From NCBI GenBank assembly GCA_947630725.1, contig CANRIS010000014.1, positions 1 to 64,000 of the forward strand: a stretch of DNA of 64,000 nt. Direction: 5' to 3'. Numbering within the stretch: the first letter of the stretch is position 1; each line of letters begins with the position of its first letter. Source of the stretch: an uncultured Clostridia bacterium. Lineage in GTDB: Bacteria > Bacillota > Clostridia > Lachnospirales > CAG-274. Position numbers and translations under genes: made by a program. The notes beneath the pieces were generated by a model. The model did no database searches. It was not told the origin of the DNA and saw nothing but the letters and a program-made list of their open reading frames with translations. This document shows, piece after piece, positions 17,137 through 24,256 of this stretch.

Positions 17137-17249
17137 ACAGGAGACTTTCTTCCTGTCCTCTTAAATAACTCGATCTCACCGCCTGAAAATAAAATTCATT
17201 TTACAAATTTTTTGTTTAGGGAGAGAGGTGGAGTGGGGTCGTAATAGAG

Positions 17250-17272
17250 CTGTCTTGCCAAAGGCAAGACAG
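17250..17272. other. Perfect hairpin in the intergenic region
   Basis: CTGTCTTGCC and GGCAAGACAG pair perfectly around an AAA loop. No T run follows on either strand, so an intrinsic terminator is unlikely. Confidence 0.6.
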
Positions 17273-17912
17273 GGGGGAGGCTTTTGCAATACTGCTGGCA
17301 AAACCATTGAGCTTGCTGATTGTGTTATCGTTCGGACATTACAACAACACCGCACTATACCCACCTGTAACCGTCAAATACTTACGCAGCGCAACAAGCG
17401 CATATCCCGAGCCATTCGATACAATAATAAATAATTTTTAATCCGACATAAACAACACATAACAGGAGCGACAAGCAAACGCAGGTCAAACAATAAAAAA
17501 TAATTATAACTAATATTAATTACTTTTATATATTGCTTTTATTTCTCTGTCCTACGCCTGCCATACAAATAATAATGCCGACAAACGCAGCACAAAGGCG
17601 GAGACGATATAATATAACAAATACATAATAAATAAATACATAACTATTTTAATTGTATGTTACATACGCATAAAAGCAACTCAACAAAATAACAGGTAAC
17701 GTACACAACACATAAATATATTCAAATAAAAAAAAGCTCCCGAAAACCGAGAACCAAAAAAACATTACATAGTACATTATAAATATCAAATACACGACCC
17801 CGAACCGACAGCCAGACCGAAAGCAGACAAAAATTTTTATCTGAAAAATCCCACATTTAAGCTAAAAATTTAAACCTCAAAAAAATTTTTTGAAAAAATT
17901 TAAAAAAGGGGG

Positions 17913-17941
17913 TTGACAAATGAGTTAAACCCATTTATAAT
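17913..17941 (+). promoter_or_regulatory. Consensus promoter of the small-peptide operon
   Basis: TTGACA (17913-17918) and TATAAT (17936-17941) with 17-bp spacing, an exact consensus. It drives the 27-residue peptide and then the 53-residue protein. Confidence 0.8.
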
Positions 17942-17996
17942 TTTGAACATAGCCAAAAGGGCGGCGGTTAAATCTTAACCCGAAAGGGGGGATAAT

Positions 17997-18080
17997 ATGC
18001 CAATAACTATTACGTTACATATCTTAGGATATACCCTAACGATAAGAGTTAAAAAGCAAAACCGCCATCGGGCCGGATGA
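17997..18080 (+). CDS. 27-residue basic peptide with structured leader
   Basis: The peptide MPITITLHILGYTLTIRVKK plus a short basic tail (QNRHRAG) has a beta-like alternating hydrophobic half. Its leader carries GGTTAA-ATC-TTAACC and then CCC-GAAA-GGG, the latter overlapping the GGGGGG ribosome site as in the toxin gene at 2572. The stop codon lies within a terminator hairpin. Similar short peptides seem to recur in Clostridia mobile elements, but I know no assigned function. Confidence 0.5.
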   Translation: MPITITLHILGYTLTIRVKKQNRHRAG

Positions 18081-18087
18081 CGGTTTT
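18058..18087 (+). terminator. Terminator or attenuator overlapping the end of the 27-residue ORF
   Basis: AAAACCGCCATC pairs with GATGACGGTTTT (one mismatch) around GGGCCG and is followed by AATAAAAG. It could make expression of the downstream 53-residue gene depend on readthrough. Confidence 0.55.
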
Positions 18088-18179
18088 AATAAAAGTACAC
18101 TTTTTAGAACCTAACCGCCAAAGAAAGGAGGTTTAAAGCTCTTTTGGCTTTATTTTAACATAGAAAGGAGTGTTTGTCA

Positions 18180-18341
18180 ATGGCAGAATCAAAAGCCCAT
18201 AAAGAATGGACAAAGAAAAACACAACTTTTATAGGTTTAAAACTTAATCATAACACCGACAAAGATATTTTGACGGCATTAGAAGGTAAATCAAAACAAA
18301 CAGAAATAAAACGGTTAATTCGTTTGGCACTATCAAAATAA
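18180..18341 (+). CDS. Small RHH-like protein, 53 aa
   Basis: Reads MAESKAHKEWTKKNTTFIGL, a beta-strand, then ILTALEGKSKQTEIKRLIRL: a strand-helix-helix pattern like Arc/CopG ribbon-helix-helix regulators. AGAAAGGAG is ~9 nt before the ATG. It lies downstream of the 27-residue peptide under the same promoter and converges on another RHH-like gene. A DNA-binding role is inferred from the pattern only. Confidence 0.6.
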   Translation: MAESKAHKEWTKKNTTFIGLKLNHNTDKDILTALEGKSKQTEIKRLIRLALSK

Positions 18342-18430
18342 AATGGTGCAGGCTCTCCACCGACCAAAGCGATAGCCTACACCACGAAAATAACTCTTGA
18401 AAAGAGCCATTTACATTATAACAAACTTTA

Positions 18431-18494
18431 AAGCTCTTTTCAAGTATAAAATTTTTGTACCTTGACAACAAAATACTTGAAAGGAGCTTTTTTA
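18431..18494. terminator. Terminator between two convergent RHH-like genes
   Basis: AAGCTCTTTTCAAGTAT (18431-18447) pairs with ATACTTGAAAGGAGCTT (18473-18489) and is followed by T6 on the plus strand. A third related arm (ACTCTTGAAAAGAGC, ~18393) could form an alternative hairpin. Confidence 0.6.
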
Positions 18495-18680
18495 TTCTGC
18501 ACGTACCCCCAACGACTTTAAATAGTCATTTATCAAGCCGTTAATGGTTGTTCCGTGTTCAGCGCAATATTTTTTTAAATTGTCTCTTGTGCCCTTGGGG
18601 GTAAATACAGCTAATCTATCATAATTATTTTTATTGAATTGATTATTATATTTAACTTTATCGTATTTTTCTTTTATCAT
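18492..18680 (-). CDS. RHH-type transcriptional regulator, 62 aa
   Basis: The C-terminal half (FTPKGTRDNLKKYCAEHGTT then INGLINDYLKSLG) is the strand-helix-helix signature of Arc/MetJ-like repressors. The N-terminus is basic and Asn-rich. It has its own consensus promoter (18700-18728) and faces the ardC-BRCT gene, with three copies of a GYGCAATGTG element between them. It is therefore a good candidate for an autoregulated repressor of both genes. Confidence 0.75.
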   Translation of the reverse strand: MIKEKYDKVKYNNQFNKNNYDRLAVFTPKGTRDNLKKYCAEHGTTINGLINDYLKSLGVRAE

Positions 18681-18699
18681 GTTATATCACCTCATTAAT

Positions 18700-18728
18700 A
18701 TTTTACTATAGATATAACACTATGTCAA
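18700..18728 (-). promoter_or_regulatory. Promoter of the RHH regulator
   Basis: TTGACA (18728-18723) and TAAAAT (18705-18700) on the minus strand with 17-bp spacing. Confidence 0.75.
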
Positions 18729-18751
18729 TACAGTAGAAAAAAATTTACATA

Positions 18752-18829
18752 GCGCAATGTGCATAATTTAGTTTTTTAAATCTTGTGCAATGTGCCATAT
18801 TGACATCACATTGCACTATGTGCTATTAT
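18752..18829 (+). promoter_or_regulatory. ardC-BRCT promoter with three operator-like repeats
   Basis: GCGCAATGTG (18752-18761), GTGCAATGTG (18785-18794) and its inverse CACATTGCAC (18807-18816). The last lies between TTGACA (18800-18805) and TATTAT (18824-18829), where a bound repressor would block polymerase. CACAT and ATGTG flank it as an inverted pair. Confidence 0.7.
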
Positions 18830-18897
18830 AAACACAAGCTAAAACAAGCCCGCCAAACAGAGCAACAAAATTTTAATCATACAGGAGGATTCACACA

Positions 18898-20559
18898 ATG
18901 AAAAAAACATCAACAAAATCAACCAAAGGCAACAAGTCAACAAACAGCAAATCAGACGTTTACAGTATAGTTACATCCCGCATTATAGACGAGCTTGAAA
19001 AAGGTATTATTCCCTGGGAGAAGCCTTGGCACGGCACGGCCTGCGGAGCATTCAACCGAGTAAGCAAAAAACCGTACAGCCTTATCAATCAAATGTTGCT
19101 TAACAAGCCCGGCGAGTGGGCTACCTTCAAACAGTGGAACGAGCTTGGCGGCAAAATCCGCAAAGGTGAAAAATCTTCTATAATTGTACTTTGGAAAATT
19201 TACCAAAAGCCCATTACCGACAAGAACGGAAACCCCGAACTTGACGAAAACGGAACCCCTGCAACCGAAAATTTTCCTGTTCTCAAATATTATAATGTAT
19301 ACCACATATCGCAGGTCGACGGCGTCGAACCTCTCCCAAAAGACGAGCGCCATATACCCGACCCCGACAAAATGGCGGAAGATATAATAAACAAATACAT
19401 AAATAACAACGGTCCCGAATTTTGCCCCCGAATCAGCGACAAAGCCTATTATTCACCCCTCACCGACGAGGTAGTAATTCCCCGCCTTGACCAGTACGAA
19501 ACAGCGAGCGAATACTATTCGACCGCTTTCCACGAGCTGACTCATTCCACAGGACACAAAAGCCGCCTTGACCGCTTTACAACAAACGCCTCCGCTGCCT
19601 TCGGAAGTGAGGACTACAGCAAGGAAGAGCTTATCGCCGAAATCGGCGCCGCCTCTCTTGTAAATATCTGCGGTCTTGAACAGCCTGAAACCTTCAAAAA
19701 TTCGGCCGCATATATTCAAAGCTGGTTAAAGGTTCTGAAAGGTGATACCCGTTTTATAATCTCCGCCGCCTCCAAAGCCGAAAAAGCGGTTAATTACATA
19801 ATGGACGCCCCTGAAATTTCTGCCGAAACAACAGAGGAAACCGCCCCGGCGGGATCCTCTGAGGCCGCAGCCCTTAACCCCGTAGAAGTCGCCATACAAA
19901 AGGCAGAAGCCGCAGCCGCCTACGCTGATACACATACCGCCGAAAGCAAGCTTAAAAAAGGCAATTTCGCCATAGTCATCGGACGCCCTGACGGCAAACC
20001 GGGCATTGCCGCCGAAAAGTGCAGCGGCTACATTGATGCCGCCTTAAACGTAGGCTATCGCAAAGAGCCCATGTCCAACACTTGGATCGCCACCGAACTG
20101 TCGTCAGGCTTTGCCGTTTCGCACCCTTGCGACACTCTCAAAGGCTGCCGTCAACAGGCTCTTAAAAATATCGCCGCAGGGCTTATTGTCAAGCACTACA
20201 AAGCCGCCCTTTCAAAGAGCAGCCCCGCCGATGCGGATCTGTACGACATCATTATCGCCTATAACAAGCCAAGCCCCTCAGAAACAACCGCCGAGACCGC
20301 CCCGACCGTCAGGGGAAAAAGCTTTTGCTTTACGGGCGGACTTCGCAAAATGCCCCGCAAGGATGCAGTAAATCGCATTCACGCATTAGGCGGCACGACC
20401 CACGACAAAGTAGTCAAAGCCCTTGACTATCTTGTTGTCGCCGATGCAAACCCCGCCGGCATAAAGTACAACAGGGCTCTGGAACTTAACGATGCCGACA
20501 GCCCCCACAAAATAATCCTTCTGTCGGAGGACGAATTTTATAAAATTATAGCCGCCTGA
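18898..20559 (+). CDS. ArdC-like antirestriction protein with metallopeptidase and BRCT domains, 553 aa
   Basis: Residues ~20-145 are the ArdC ssDNA-binding domain (IVTSRIIDELEKGIIPWEKP), and residues ~150-300 a zincin-like domain with HELTH at 212-216 and EELIAEIGA about 30 residues later. A further domain (~330-450) begins LKKGNFAIVIGRPDGKPG and an Ala-rich helix links it. The last ~85 residues are a BRCT domain (GKSFCFTGGLRKMPRKDAV, ALGGTTHDKVVKALDYLVVA) like that of NAD-dependent DNA ligase. ArdC proteins protect incoming DNA from host defence; a BRCT tail could tether it to DNA ends or replication proteins. AGGAGG precedes the ATG. Confidence 0.85.
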   Translation: MKKTSTKSTKGNKSTNSKSDVYSIVTSRIIDELEKGIIPWEKPWHGTACGAFNRVSKKPYSLINQMLLNKPGEWATFKQWNELGGKIRKGEKSSIIVLWKIYQKPITDKNGNPELDENGTPATENFPVLKYYNVYHISQVDGVEPLPKDERHIPDPDKMAEDIINKYINNNGPEFCPRISDKAYYSPLTDEVVIPRLDQYETASEYYSTAFHELTHSTGHKSRLDRFTTNASAAFGSEDYSKEELIAEIGAASLVNICGLEQPETFKNSAAYIQSWLKVLKGDTRFIISAASKAEKAVNYIMDAPEISAETTEETAPAGSSEAAALNPVEVAIQKAEAAAAYADTHTAESKLKKGNFAIVIGRPDGKPGIAAEKCSGYIDAALNVGYRKEPMSNTWIATELSSGFAVSHPCDTLKGCRQQALKNIAAGLIVKHYKAALSKSSPADADLYDIIIAYNKPSPSETTAETAPTVRGKSFCFTGGLRKMPRKDAVNRIHALGGTTHDKVVKALDYLVVADANPAGIKYNRALELNDADSPHKIILLSEDEFYKIIAA

Positions 20560-20564
20560 AAACC

Positions 20565-20585
20565 GCCCCGCAAAGGGGCTTTTTC
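20565..20585. terminator. Terminator after ardC-BRCT
   Basis: GCCCC-GCAAA-GGGGC followed by T5. It overlaps the 3' end of the convergent gene at 20584 and may serve both strands. Confidence 0.75.
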
Positions 20586-20919
20586 AGTTTTCGCCTTCTC
20601 TCAGATACTCCGCCGCCCGTATAAAAAAGTCGCCGTTGGCAGGCGCTCCCGCCGTCCCAAAAACCGTCTTTTTTACATTCCGCCCGTGTCCTTCGCCTCG
20701 CCTCCATGCAGCCTTAACAGCGTTGGCGATATTTTTTTCCGCATTTTCGGCCGATGTTCCAAACTCGGCGGCGCACTCCTCATACATCGCCTTCAAAAAC
20801 GCCTTTTCGCCGCCTTTTTTCTCCAAAAGCCGCCCCAGAATAAATATTATATAATAATACCCCATCCTTCGGGGATCTATCCCCAAATCACGCAAAAACC
20901 GCTTGATCTCGCCTTTCAA
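20584..20919 (-). CDS. Spo0A C-terminal-domain-like DNA-binding protein, 111 aa
   Basis: The whole protein resembles the Spo0A effector domain: an opening LRDLGIDPRRMGYYYIIFIL (compare the L-x-x-LGIPAHIKGYxYL pattern), a recognition region with EECAAEFGTSAENAEKNIANA, then VKAAWRRGEG and a closing GAPANGDFFIRAAEYL. No receiver domain is present. Stand-alone Spo0A-C proteins could bind 0A-box-like sites or compete with host Spo0A, but here this is inference. It lies at the downstream end of the early operon after rusA. Confidence 0.75.
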   Translation of the reverse strand: MKGEIKRFLRDLGIDPRRMGYYYIIFILGRLLEKKGGEKAFLKAMYEECAAEFGTSAENAEKNIANAVKAAWRRGEGHGRNVKKTVFGTAGAPANGDFFIRAAEYLREGEN

Positions 20920-20943
20920 AACATCGCCCTCCTTAACCGCCTT

Positions 20944-21459
20944 TTACAACATTTCCACTTTGACAAGTACGCCCTCGCCGCCTTCAAGAGGCGCATAGCT
21001 TTTTTTGGCGTATATTTCGGTCACCTGCCTGTCATCGGCATAAACAAGCCCATTCAGAGCGTCCAGAATCGCCTTTGCGATATTGTCTATATCGGGCTTT
21101 TTGGCATAGTCCACCCCACAAAGAGCCTCTTTTTTCGCCTCCGACAGCCTCACGGGCGGCGCAAAATAAGCCCATATATGCACAAAAACCGCCTTTTCGC
21201 CCTCGCAGACCGCCTCCCGATATTCCGCAAGAAACGCCTGTCTGACAAGCCCCTCATAGGCTTTTGTCCTTTCAGGCGTATAGACCTTTCCGCCTCCAAA
21301 CTTAGGTCTCGCCTTTCCGACAGGCCGTCCCGGCACAAAAAATACATACTCCAAAAAAATCGCCTCCCGTCTGTCGGTCAGTCCGTCGGCCGAAAAATCG
21401 CCTCTCACTTTCGGGCAGCCTAAAAGTCGCCCCTCCGACAGACAGACTGACATTAACAT
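20944..21459 (-). CDS. rusA: RusA-family Holliday junction resolvase, ~171 aa
   Basis: Cuts four-way junctions during phage recombination or replication. The core begins FFVPGRPVGKARPKF and includes KVYTPERTKAYEGLVRQAF and the acidic catalytic segment KPDIDNIAKAILDALNGLVY followed by DDRQV. The usual length is ~120-140 residues, so the true start may be nearer 21,350 rather than 21459; no clear ribosome site settles it. The first ATG lies inside the hexamer repeat array. Confidence 0.85.
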   Translation of the reverse strand: MLMSVCLSEGRLLGCPKVRGDFSADGLTDRREAIFLEYVFFVPGRPVGKARPKFGGGKVYTPERTKAYEGLVRQAFLAEYREAVCEGEKAVFVHIWAYFAPPVRLSEAKKEALCGVDYAKKPDIDNIAKAILDALNGLVYADDRQVTEIYAKKSYAPLEGGEGVLVKVEML

Positions 21460-21521
21460 TTACATTTACATTAACATTAACATTTACATTTACATTAACA
21501 TTAACATTTACATTTACATTA
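21450..21521. repeat. Twelve hexamers (ACATTA/ACATTT) in three 24-bp units
   Basis: The order A, T, T, A of the last base repeats perfectly three times (72 bp). On the minus strand, in the frame of the rusA start, the array reads as a string of ATG TAA and ATG TTA codon pairs. Confidence 0.9.
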
Positions 21522-21629
21522 TGCTTTTTTAGCTTTTCAAAAATAACCTCAGCTTTTTTAGCTTTTCAAAAAAAACCTTAGCTTTTTTAGCTTTTCAAAA
21601 ATAACCTCAGCTTTTTTAGCTTTTCAAAA
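21522..21629. repeat. Four tandem 29-bp repeats
   Basis: Units of AGCTTTTTTAGCTTTTCAAA plus nine bases start at 21522 (TG instead of AG), 21551, 21580 and 21609 (last one partial). Each contains AGCTTTT twice. They lie between the stop of the gene at 21646 and the hexamer array. Confidence 0.9.
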
Positions 21630-21645
21630 TCGCCCCAAAATCGCC

Positions 21646-22299
21646 CTACGGCGGAAAATCCGCCCTATAATCCATTATCCCGCTTGCGCCCGCCTCAAAT
21701 GTTGAATTATACATCGCCGTCAGAAGATACCCTCTCGTATTGCCTACCCGCCCGGCAGTCTTTTTGAGCCTGTCAAGCACATAAGTCGCATTTTCGCAGT
21801 CAAAATCCATAAACCTGCTTTTGACCGTTTCGGCAGGCCGCATTTTTCCGCCTATTTTTATATATGGCTCCTCCGATGACAAGATGTCGGCAGCCGCCTC
21901 ACACATCTCCTCCACAATAGGCAGATCCGCCTCATCGTAAAAATCGCCCTTAAGACACACTTGCTCCTCTATGTATTCCCTGCATTCCTTATACTTTTCG
22001 CTTTTTTCGGCCGTTTCGCTCTTTTCGTCCTCTCCGGCCTTTGGCGGCCTTCCGCCTTTTTTTCCGTTTTCGGATCTCGCCTTCGCCTTTTTCTGCCATT
22101 CGTCCATATCCCTGTCTATCTGGTCGGAAATGAAAGAAAAACACATTTCCGCCGCAGCCTCGCCTTCAAAGCCCACGGGAGAGGCTCCGTTGACATAGTG
22201 AAGTATCGCCTTAAAAAGCCGCCCCGCCGCCTCGTCCGAAAGCATATCGACCTGTTTTATATAATTTTTATACAAAAGAAACGCCTTTTTTTCTTCCAT
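21646..22299 (-). CDS. Phage DUF6291-like protein, 217 aa
   Basis: Begins MEEKKAFLLYKNYIKQVDML and continues with the DUF6291 pattern DEAAGRLFKAILHYVNG, a GRPPKA AT-hook-like motif near residue 80, and a conserved C-terminal segment. Such proteins often occupy the replication-initiator slot of Firmicutes phages, before a DnaC- or RusA-like gene. Role in replication is inferred from position. Confidence 0.7.
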   Translation of the reverse strand: MEEKKAFLLYKNYIKQVDMLSDEAAGRLFKAILHYVNGASPVGFEGEAAAEMCFSFISDQIDRDMDEWQKKAKARSENGKKGGRPPKAGEDEKSETAEKSEKYKECREYIEEQVCLKGDFYDEADLPIVEEMCEAAADILSSEEPYIKIGGKMRPAETVKSRFMDFDCENATYVLDRLKKTAGRVGNTRGYLLTAMYNSTFEAGASGIMDYRADFPP

Positions 22300-22317
22300 T
22301 TCCGCACCGCCTTTATC

Positions 22318-22494
22318 CTAAAATCTTAAGTTTTTTATTTTGGGACATTTTCCCATACCGCCTTTGAAAAGCTCTCCGGGCAGCCGTATAAACTGCCCTT
22401 TGAACTCGCACTCCTTCTTTTTTTCGCATTTTTCGCAATAGCATATAATACTTATCTTTTCCCTCAGCTGCCCGTCCGTAAGCTTTCTTCCCAT
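22318..22494 (-). CDS. Small Cys-rich phage protein, 58 aa
   Basis: Starts MGRKLTDGQLREKISIICYC with AGGAGG 6 nt before. Contains CYCEKCEKKKEC and a later GKCP, a probable zinc-binding site. Lies between two early phage genes. Confidence 0.7.
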   Translation of the reverse strand: MGRKLTDGQLREKISIICYCEKCEKKKECEFKGQFIRLPGELFKGGMGKCPKIKNLRF

Positions 22495-22503
22495 TTTCGC
22501 CTC

Positions 22504-22917
22504 CTATATTGCCATTACCCTGTCAATACATTGCCTTCCGTGGGTATTGTCCACAAACAGCAATATACATTCCTCCCATGGCAGAGCCTCAAAAAAGGCT
22601 GCCTTTTCTTCCTCGTCCATGCCCTCGGCGGTGAATTTTCCAAGAACCGCCAAACAGAGCTTCTCGGGGGTGTCAATGCTTTTGTAGTATAGCCTTTGAC
22701 CTATTCTTACGACCTCGTCGGCTCTCGCCTGAGAGACGCCTGCAAGACCCCGCCTTGTCCCCTCTGTTATCGGAATAAGCACCCTGTCGGGGTATTCGTC
22801 AAAAAGCCCCTTCAGCTCTGCCGTCAATTCCGCCTGCGTTCTCTTTTGGCATATATCGTATTTTTCGCATTTGTCGCATTTTTCGCCGCCTGTCATGCAC
22901 ATGTTTGTTTTCATCAT
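22504..22917 (-). CDS. Phage protein of unknown function with Cys cluster, 137 aa
   Basis: Start MMKTNMCMTGGEKCDKCEKY at 22917 follows AGGAGGCTTAAT. The Cys residues (C-x-x-C-x4-C) near the N-terminus suggest a metal site. The remainder is helical (DEYPDRVLIPITEGTRRGLA, ARADEVVRIGQRLYYKSI). The reading upstream of 22917 only repeats the tail of the neighbouring gene and is not part of it. Confidence 0.65.
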   Translation of the reverse strand: MMKTNMCMTGGEKCDKCEKYDICQKRTQAELTAELKGLFDEYPDRVLIPITEGTRRGLAGVSQARADEVVRIGQRLYYKSIDTPEKLCLAVLGKFTAEGMDEEEKAAFFEALPWEECILLFVDNTHGRQCIDRVMAI

Positions 22918-22918
22918 A

Positions 22919-23077
22919 TTAAGCCTCCTCGCCTTTCTTTGCGGCATCTATGGCCGCCCTGTAATTTTCCGTCTTTTCAAATACTTCTTCGGCATATTCT
23001 TTATTTGCGGCATCCATGGCCGCCCTGTATTTTTCCGCCTTTTCAAACACTCCGTTAATAAACTTGTTTGTCGTCAT
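22919..23077 (-). CDS. Small protein of two repeated helical units, 52 aa
   Basis: MTTNKFINGVFEKAEKYRAA is followed by MDAANKEYAEE and then a second unit VFEKTENYRAAIDAAKKGEE. The same unit ends the preceding gene product (23079-23654). AGGAGG precedes the ATG. Clearly grown by duplication of a ~60-bp segment; function unknown. Confidence 0.6.
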   Translation of the reverse strand: MTTNKFINGVFEKAEKYRAAMDAANKEYAEEVFEKTENYRAAIDAAKKGEEA

Positions 23078-23078
23078 A

Positions 23079-23654
23079 TCAAGCCTCCTCGCCTTTCTTT
23101 GCGGCATCTATGGCCGCCTTGTAATTTTCCGCCTTTTCAAATACTCCTTTGGTATAATCCGTGCCGTATACGCCCTTCTGCCAGAACCGCCTTGCGCCGC
23201 CCTCTCCTTTGTTGTACGCCATAAGAACCATACTGTCGGCCTCATATTTCGCCTTAAGCTCTCCCAACAAATAAGCCGCCGCCCGTATGTTCTGATATGG
23301 ATTCAAAAGATCGTCCGTTCCTATTTCCGACCTGAGCTTTGGAAAATTTATTTCGTTTATCTGAAAAAGACCGTAGTTTCCGCCCGAAACAACATTGAAC
23401 CGAAAGTCGCTTTCCTGCTCCATAATGCCAAGCATCAGCGCATAGTCAAGCCCCTTTTCCGCTCCTTGCCGATATGTATATTCCTGCAGTTCGGGACTTA
23501 AGGGCAAACCCTCAAGACAAACAAATCCCTCTCCCGCCGCCTCAACAGTGCTTTCCTCTCCACCTTCCGCCGCCAAAAGGGTTGTAACCATAACCGCCGT
23601 AATCACGCCCATAATAACCATTACTATAATTCCCGCCTTTTCAGCCACTAACAT
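23079..23654 (-). CDS. Lytic transglycosylase-like protein with N-terminal membrane helix, 191 aa
   Basis: Residues ~5-30 form a membrane anchor (GIIVMVIMGVITAVMVTTLL). Residues ~65-165 match the SLT fold: KGLDYALMLGIMEQESDFRF with the catalytic Glu, GNYGLFQINEINF, LLNPYQNIRAAAYLLGELK, and VLMAYNKGEGGARRFW. It would cleave peptidoglycan. The C-terminal 20 residues (VFEKAENYKAAIDAAKKGEE) are shared with the next gene. GTG at 23648 is an alternative start with better ribosome-site spacing. Its place among early genes is unusual for a lysis or entry enzyme. Confidence 0.75.
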   Translation of the reverse strand: MLVAEKAGIIVMVIMGVITAVMVTTLLAAEGGEESTVEAAGEGFVCLEGLPLSPELQEYTYRQGAEKGLDYALMLGIMEQESDFRFNVVSGGNYGLFQINEINFPKLRSEIGTDDLLNPYQNIRAAAYLLGELKAKYEADSMVLMAYNKGEGGARRFWQKGVYGTDYTKGVFEKAENYKAAIDAAKKGEEA

Positions 23655-23853
23655 CAACCTCCTGTTTAAGCCATTTCCTTATTGCCTGCTCTCGTCTTTT
23701 GGGAGGACAGTCAAGACCGCATCCTGCCTTTAGGTATATACAGCCACAATCACAACTTGGTAAAAAATTGCTGCTCAATCTGATATACCCCCACACAAGC
23801 AAGTCTACCAACTCTTCATCATTCATTTGCCTTATGTAGTCTGCATTAGTCAA
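23641..23853 (-). CDS. Small Cys-rich phage protein, 70 aa
   Basis: Begins MTNADYIRQMNDEELVDLLV, a pattern seen in small phage proteins, and contains CDCGCIYLKAGCGLDCPP, a likely zinc site. It overlaps its neighbours on both sides (8 and 14 bp). Confidence 0.7.
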   Translation of the reverse strand: MTNADYIRQMNDEELVDLLVWGYIRLSSNFLPSCDCGCIYLKAGCGLDCPPKRREQAIRKWLKQEVDVSG

Positions 23854-24256
23854 TATTGCTCTCCTCCTTCTCCGGCAGTTCAGCTATTATCCTCGCCAGC
23901 TCCGCCGCTTCTTCGGGGCTTTTTGTATTTAACCATTGTCTAAAATACCCATATCCAATTTTACAAGTATCAGGATATATTGAGTCGTACACTCTTTTAT
24001 AACCCATATCATTCTCCGCACCCCAATCAAGAGGGCATAATTCAAGACAATATCCTTTATATTTACGTTGTCGCAGTTGTGATACAAACTCACAGCAGTA
24101 ACATTCATCTAACGGTATGTCTTCCTCTGCTACTCCCATAGTCTTGAAATACTCCCTTTTCTCTACCTTCCGTCCTTGTTTTTCCGTTTCCTCTGCTATC
24201 CAACTCCATAGTTTCCTGTGAAGTCGGATAGCCTCATCTTTTGTCAATGTTTTCAT
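23846..24256 (-). CDS. Phage protein with Cys motifs, 136 aa
   Basis: Starts MKTLTKDEAIRLHRKLWSWI; this opening is common among phage proteins that accompany small Cys-rich partners. Has ECYCCEF and LELCPLDWG. The AGGGGGC ribosome site overlaps the end of the RAMP-like gene. Function unknown. Confidence 0.65.
   Translation of the reverse strand: MKTLTKDEAIRLHRKLWSWIAEETEKQGRKVEKREYFKTMGVAEEDIPLDECYCCEFVSQLRQRKYKGYCLELCPLDWGAENDMGYKRVYDSIYPDTCKIGYGYFRQWLNTKSPEEAAELARIIAELPEKEESNID

Larger units (their letters stand above)
16993..17912. other. Gene-poor region between late and early phage modules
   Basis: No credible ORF on either strand. It holds a phased 10-bp repeat array (17069-17136), a 10-bp-stem hairpin (17250-17272), and about 500 bp of very AT-rich sequence (17430-17910). 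The octamer GTGAGATC occurs in opposite orientations on either side of the repeats (about 17050 and 17170). A late promoter, replication or packaging function is possible; none is proven by sequence alone. Confidence 0.6.

Noticed and set aside
17228..17434. Plus-strand 68-residue ORF in the gap region
   Set aside because: No plausible composition, family pattern or clear ribosome-site spacing; it contains the perfect hairpin at 17250.
22917..22947. N-terminal extension MPQRKARRLN of the 137-residue protein
   Set aside because: It is the out-of-frame reading of the neighbour gene's repeated tail; the AGGAGG site supports the start at 22917.
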